From: Streptomyces sp. NBC_00285
GTDB lineage: Bacteria; Actinomycetota; Actinomycetes; Streptomycetales; Streptomycetaceae
Assembly (NCBI RefSeq): GCF_036174265.1
Contig: NZ_CP108055.1
Span: 3,968,001 to 4,032,000 of the forward strand
Length of the DNA stretch: 64,000 nucleotides
Reading direction: 5' to 3'
Shown: positions 60,044 to 64,000 of the stretch, piece after piece
Layout: each line of letters starts with the position of its first letter
How positions within the stretch are numbered: the first letter of the stretch is position 1
Made by a program: the position numbers and the translations under genes
Notes under the pieces: model-generated
The model's input: the letters and a program-made list of their open reading frames with translations, nothing else
Told to the model about the DNA's origin: nothing
The model's database searches: none

Positions 60044-61237
60044 ATGGCAGGCACACCACGCACGCTCCGCGCCATGAACGACCGTGCCGCGCTCGACCTC
60101 CTGCTGGAGCACGGCCCCCTCTCCCGTACCCGGATCGGCAAGCTCACCGGCCTCTCCAAGCCGACCGCCTCCCAGCTCCTGGCCCGCCTGGAGGCGTCGG
60201 GGCTCGTCCTCGCCACCGGCACCACCGAGGGCAGGCCCGGCCCCAATGCCCAGCTCTACGAGGTCGACCCGGCCGCCGCGTACGCCGCCGGGCTCGACGT
60301 CACTCCCGAGCGGATCCTCGCCGCGGTCGCCGACATCACCGGCCGCACGGTGGGCTCGTACGAACTCCCGACCCCGGGACGGCGGCCCACCCAGCCCGTC
60401 GTCCGGCAGGTCACCGACGCCCTGGACGGCGCGGTGAAGGCGGCAGCCCTCGCCCGCGGCGACGTCCACCGGCTCGTCATCGGCACCCCCGGCGCCTTCG
60501 ACCCCAACACCGGCCGACTGCGCTACGCCTCACACCTCCCCGGCTGGCACACCCCGGCCCTCCTCGACGAAATCGCCGCCGCACTGCCGATGCCGGTGGA
60601 GTACGAGAACGACGTCAACCTCGTCGCCGTGGCCGAACAGCGGCTGGGCGCGGCCCGCGGCCACGAGGACTTCGTGCTGCTGTGGAACGAGGGCGGTCTC
60701 GGTGCCGCCCTGGTCCTCGGCGGCAGGCTGCACCGCGGCTGGACCGGCGGTGCGGGAGAGGTAGGTTTCCTGCCGGTTCCCGGAGCACCTCTGGTGCGGC
60801 AGGTGACGAAAGCCAACAGTGGCGGCTATCAGGAGCTGGCCGGCTCCCAGGCCATCCCCCATCTCGCGCGCGAGCTCGGCATGACGGACATCCCCTCGGG
60901 GCCGTACGCCGAGTCCGCCGCCGCCCTTGTCGAGCGTGCCGCCACCGAGGACACCGTCCTGGGCCGGCTGCTCCTGGAGACCTACGCCACCCGTCTGGCC
61001 ACCGGTCTCGCCTCTCTCGTCTCGGTCCTCGACCCCGAACTCGTCGTCCTCAGCGGTGCCTCACTGACCGCCGGCGGCGACATCCTGCGCACCCTCGTCC
61101 AGGACGAGCTGGAGGAACTGGCAGCCTCCCGGCCCCGGCTGGTCGTCGGCGACGTCCGTGAACACCCCGTGCTGCGCGGCGCGCTGGAGAGCGCGCTGGC
61201 GGCCACCCGCGACGAGGTCTTCGACACCTCGCGCTGA
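60044..61237 (+). CDS. csnR: ROK family repressor CsnR
   Basis: This 397-residue regulator has an N-terminal winged helix (residues 10-60, LLEHGPLSRTRIGKLTGLSK) and a ROK domain. The zinc motif CxCGxxGC of most ROK proteins is missing; only VGFLPVPGAP and a following loop are found there. It is followed by a sugar ABC transporter on the same strand, which is the order of csnR-csnEFG in S. coelicolor. By that analogy it represses the operon and chitosanase genes until chitosan oligosaccharides are present. The start follows GGAGAGGGG. Confidence 0.82.
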   Translation: MAGTPRTLRAMNDRAALDLLLEHGPLSRTRIGKLTGLSKPTASQLLARLEASGLVLATGTTEGRPGPNAQLYEVDPAAAYAAGLDVTPERILAAVADITGRTVGSYELPTPGRRPTQPVVRQVTDALDGAVKAAALARGDVHRLVIGTPGAFDPNTGRLRYASHLPGWHTPALLDEIAAALPMPVEYENDVNLVAVAEQRLGAARGHEDFVLLWNEGGLGAALVLGGRLHRGWTGGAGEVGFLPVPGAPLVRQVTKANSGGYQELAGSQAIPHLARELGMTDIPSGPYAESAAALVERAATEDTVLGRLLLETYATRLATGLASLVSVLDPELVVLSGASLTAGGDILRTLVQDELEELAASRPRLVVGDVREHPVLRGALESALAATRDEVFDTSR

Positions 61238-61286
61238 GCCACCCCCCGACCTCACTGTCCCTTCCCGTCCCCTGGGAGACCCCGTC

Positions 61287-62630
61287 ATGCGCACAGCCAT
61301 ACCCTCAGCCGCCCGAAAAGCGGCCTTTGCCCTGACCGTGTCCGCCGTGCTCGTCACCACCGCCTGTACCGGCCAGGCCTCCTCCGGCTCCGACGACGAC
61401 GCGTCGAAGGAGACGACCATCAACTTCTGGCACGCCTGGAGCGCGGACTCCGAGGTGGCGGGAGTCAAGGCGCTGGTCGCCGGCTTCGAGAAGGCGCACA
61501 CCAACATCCACGTCAACGTCGTCGGCAACATGACGGACGACAAGATCAACCAGGCGCTGCGCACGGGCGGCGACAAGGCACCGGACGTCATCTCGTCGTT
61601 CACCACGAACAACGTGGGCAAGTTCTGCTCCTCGGGTGCGCTGGTCGACCTGAACCCGTTCTTCAAGAAGTCGGACATCGACCCGGAGAAGACCTTCCCG
61701 GCCGCGATGAACCAGTACACCCAGTTCGACGGCGACCGCTGTGCCGCGCCGCTGCTGGGAGACGCCTACGGGCTCTACTACAACAAGACGGCGTTCGAGA
61801 AGGCCGGCATCACCGCGCCGCCCAGGACGTGGACCGAGTTCGAGTCCGACGCCAAGAAGCTGACGATCGCTCAGGGCGACTCGTACAAGCAGCTCGGGTT
61901 CATGCCGGACTACCACGGCTGGGAGACGACGACCGAGCACTACATGGGCCAGTTCTCGCCCACCTACTTCGACAAGGCGGGCAAGTCGACGATCGCCACC
62001 GACCCGGCCGTCGCCGCCGCGTTCACCCTCCAGAAGAAGCTCGTCGACGACCTCGGCGGCTACCAGAAGCTGGAGAAGTACCGCGCGGGACTCGGCGACG
62101 AGTGGGGCCCCAAGCACCCCTTCCAGACCGGTCAGGTCGCCATGCAGCTGGACGGTGAGTGGCGCCTGGGCATGGCCGTGGACGCCAAGCCAGGCTTCGA
62201 CATCGGCGTGGCCCCGCTGCCCGTCCCCGACGACCAGGCCGACCAGTACGGCAAGGGCTACATCACCGGCACCATCGCCGGCATCGCCGCCAACAGCACC
62301 AAGCAGAACGCGGCCTGGGAGTTCCTGAAGTACATCACCACGGACACGGACGCGGTGGTCGGCTTCTCCAACGCCATCCACAACGTGCCCTCGACGCTCG
62401 CGGCCCTGAAGTCCCCGAAGCTGAAGTACGACCCGCGCTTCAAGACCTTCCTCGACATCGCCGCGAACCCGAACTCGACGACCGCCCCGTCCTCGATCAA
62501 CGGCGGTGTCTACCTCACCACCGTCCAGGAGCTCGGCTACAGCTACGAGAGCGGCAAGGTCACCGACCTGAAGAAGGGCCTCGCCGACGCGGCCAAGCAG
62601 ATCGACACGGACATCGCGCAGGCGAAGTAG
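61287..62630 (+). CDS. csnE: Sugar ABC transporter substrate-binding lipoprotein CsnE
   Basis: This 447-residue extracellular-binding protein has a lipoprotein signal with lipobox VTTAC near residue 27 and the family 1 pattern INFWHAWSADSEVAG at the mature start, later LLGDAYGLYYNK and GEWRLGM. Its position after csnR and before two permeases supports binding of glucosamine oligosaccharides derived from chitosan. The ATPase is not in the operon seen here; MsiK probably serves, as it does for many Streptomyces sugar importers. Confidence 0.85.
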   Translation: MRTAIPSAARKAAFALTVSAVLVTTACTGQASSGSDDDASKETTINFWHAWSADSEVAGVKALVAGFEKAHTNIHVNVVGNMTDDKINQALRTGGDKAPDVISSFTTNNVGKFCSSGALVDLNPFFKKSDIDPEKTFPAAMNQYTQFDGDRCAAPLLGDAYGLYYNKTAFEKAGITAPPRTWTEFESDAKKLTIAQGDSYKQLGFMPDYHGWETTTEHYMGQFSPTYFDKAGKSTIATDPAVAAAFTLQKKLVDDLGGYQKLEKYRAGLGDEWGPKHPFQTGQVAMQLDGEWRLGMAVDAKPGFDIGVAPLPVPDDQADQYGKGYITGTIAGIAANSTKQNAAWEFLKYITTDTDAVVGFSNAIHNVPSTLAALKSPKLKYDPRFKTFLDIAANPNSTTAPSSINGGVYLTTVQELGYSYESGKVTDLKKGLADAAKQIDTDIAQAK

Positions 62631-62632
62631 CG

Positions 62633-63574
62633 ATGAGCACCGTCACCCTGGCATCGAAGCGCCGCCGGTCGGCGCTGCGGAACCTCGCCTTCATGTCGCC
62701 CTGGTTGATCGGCTTCGCGGTGTTCTTCGCGTATCCGCTGATCTCGACGGTCTACTTCTCGTTCATGCACTACGACGGCTTCAAGCCGCCGACCTGGAGC
62801 GGGACGAAGAACTGGACCTACGTCTTCCAGCACTACCCCTTCTTCTGGCCCGCCCTGCGCAACACCCTGTGGCTGGTCGTGATCATGGTCAGTCTCCGGG
62901 TCGTCTTCGGCCTCGGCATCGGCCTCCTGATCACGAAGATCAAGACCGGTACGGGAGTCTTCCGCACCCTGTTCTACCTGCCCTACCTGGCCCCGCCCGT
63001 GGCCGCCACCATGGCCTTCGCGTTTCTGCTCAACCCCGGTACGGGACCGGTCAACTCGGTCCTGGAGAAGATCGGCATCCCGGCGCCGGGCTGGTTCAAC
63101 GACCCCACCTGGTCGAAGCCGGCCCTCACCCTGCTCGCCCTGTGGGGCATCGGCGACCTGATGGTCATCTTCATGGCCGCGCTGCTCGACGTGCCGCAGG
63201 AGCAGTACGAGGCGGCGGAGCTGGACGGGGCGTCGGCGTGGCAGCGGTTCCGGTATGTAACCCTTCCCACCATTTCGCCGATCGTGATGTTCGCCGTCGT
63301 CACCGGCGTGATCCAGACGATGCAGTACTACACACAGCCGTTGATCGCCGGGAAGGTCGCCTCGGGTGTGATCCAGGGCGCGGGTACGCAGTTCGAGCCC
63401 GGCTACCCGGACAAGTCCACGCTGACCCTCCCCCAGCTCGTCTACAACCTCGGCTTCCAGCGCTTCGACTACGGCTCCGCGTGTGTCGTCGCCCTCGTCC
63501 TCTTCGCCCTGTCGATGGTGTTCACCGCGTTCCTGATGCGGCGCCGGGGCGGTCTCATCCAGGCAGGTGACTGA
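62633..63574 (+). CDS. csnF: Sugar ABC transporter permease CsnF
   Basis: This 313-residue permease has six membrane helices and the MalF-type coupling loop EAAELDGASAWQRFRYVTLP near residues 198-217. It starts two bases after the csnE stop codon. It forms the membrane channel with the next gene product. Confidence 0.87.
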   Translation: MSTVTLASKRRRSALRNLAFMSPWLIGFAVFFAYPLISTVYFSFMHYDGFKPPTWSGTKNWTYVFQHYPFFWPALRNTLWLVVIMVSLRVVFGLGIGLLITKIKTGTGVFRTLFYLPYLAPPVAATMAFAFLLNPGTGPVNSVLEKIGIPAPGWFNDPTWSKPALTLLALWGIGDLMVIFMAALLDVPQEQYEAAELDGASAWQRFRYVTLPTISPIVMFAVVTGVIQTMQYYTQPLIAGKVASGVIQGAGTQFEPGYPDKSTLTLPQLVYNLGFQRFDYGSACVVALVLFALSMVFTAFLMRRRGGLIQAGD

Positions 63575-63576
63575 CC

Positions 63577-64000
63577 ATGACGCAAGTACTGGACCGGCCG
63601 GTGGAGTTGAAGACCCCGGCCTCGCCCGCCGAGCGCACCGCCCGGCGAAAGGCCGCCCTGGAGTGGGTCGCGATCCACTCCCTCGGCCTCGCCGCCGCCC
63701 TCTTCTTCACGCTGCCCTTCGTGTTCGTGTTCCTGACCTCGCTGATGAGCGACTCCCAGGCCCTCAGCCGGGACCTGATCCCGCACACCTGGGAGTGGGG
63801 CAACTACCGGCGGGTCTTCGACACCCCGGGCTTTCTCACCTGGTGGCGCAACACGCTGGTCTACGCGGGACTGGGAACAGTCCTTACCGTCGTGTCGTCG
63901 GTCCCGGTCGCCTACGCGCTCGCCAAGTTCCGCTTCCGGGGCCGCAATCTGTCCCTGATGCTGGTGATCTCGATGATGATGCTGCCGCCGCAGGTCGTCA
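63577..64000 (+). CDS. csnG: Sugar ABC transporter permease CsnG (partial, runs off the window)
   Basis: The first 141 codons are present. The sequence has a cytoplasmic tail, a first helix (LAAALFFTLPFVFVFLTSLM) and the MalG-type periplasmic segment with WEWGNYRRVF. It starts two bases behind the csnF stop. The EAA loop lies beyond the right edge. Confidence 0.85.
   Translation, partial: MTQVLDRPVELKTPASPAERTARRKAALEWVAIHSLGLAAALFFTLPFVFVFLTSLMSDSQALSRDLIPHTWEWGNYRRVFDTPGFLTWWRNTLVYAGLGTVLTVVSSVPVAYALAKFRFRGRNLSLMLVISMMMLPPQVV

Overview
The window is high-GC actinobacterial DNA with the hallmarks of a Streptomyces chromosome: third-position GC bias, frequent GTG starts, ATGA/GTGA start-stop overlaps, Tat and lipoprotein exports, and many divergent regulator/target pairs. 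The order sodF, subtilase, ECF sigma, asd, pepN, malQ, HNH, MscS, csnREFG resembles, from memory, the SCO26xx core region of S. coelicolor. No tRNA, rRNA, insertion sequence, prophage or CRISPR array was seen. The last gene runs off the right edge.

Layout. 0-6 kb holds an amino acid permease, a membrane Ser/Thr kinase, a sortase-type surface protein and BioY. 6-12.5 kb is an organosulfur block: a ROK regulator, a sulfonate-type ABC transporter (lipoprotein, permease, ATPase), a flavin monooxygenase and a TauD-like dioxygenase. Two short cysteine-containing leader peptides precede this block, one before the regulator and one before the transporter. 12.5-13.4 kb is the Fe-type superoxide dismutase, with a Nur-box-like operator and a 3'UTR that may be the s-SodF small RNA. 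13.4-19 kb has a methyltransferase and a divergent sugar-acid or polyol cluster of two FGGY kinases, a 2-hydroxyacid dehydrogenase and a histidine phosphatase. 19-31 kb holds a monothiol DsbA-like protein, the first of two aminopeptidase N paralogues, a glycosyltransferase, a serine hydrolase, a Tat-exported metallophosphoesterase, and a NUDIX/PPOX/VOC operon divergent from a CGNR regulator. 31-41 kb holds a large subtilase, an ECF sigma factor with a membrane partner, asd and the second pepN.

The most unusual locus is 41.0-45.0 kb. Two tandem genes encode 24-25 residue peptides, each with its own ribosome binding site, that share a 17-residue N-terminus and differ in a short Gly/Ser/Asn tail. 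They lie between an M14 zinc carboxypeptidase on the same strand and, divergently, a ThiF/MoeB-type adenylating enzyme coupled to an M50-type membrane metalloprotease. Both of the latter carry an N-terminal segment resembling a PqqD-type peptide-binding domain. Together this looks like a RiPP or peptide-tagging system of a type I do not recognise.

45-57 kb holds several compact regulator-target modules: an SDR behind a sigma factor carrying an extra zinc-ribbon domain, MarR/EamA exporter, TetR/FAD monooxygenase with an operator array, malQ, PadR/ABC exporter, and an HNH nuclease. 57-64 kb carries an MscS channel, a secreted protein and the chitosan-oligosaccharide operon csnRE(F)G, with a CsnR-type palindrome and a DasR-like site at its promoter.
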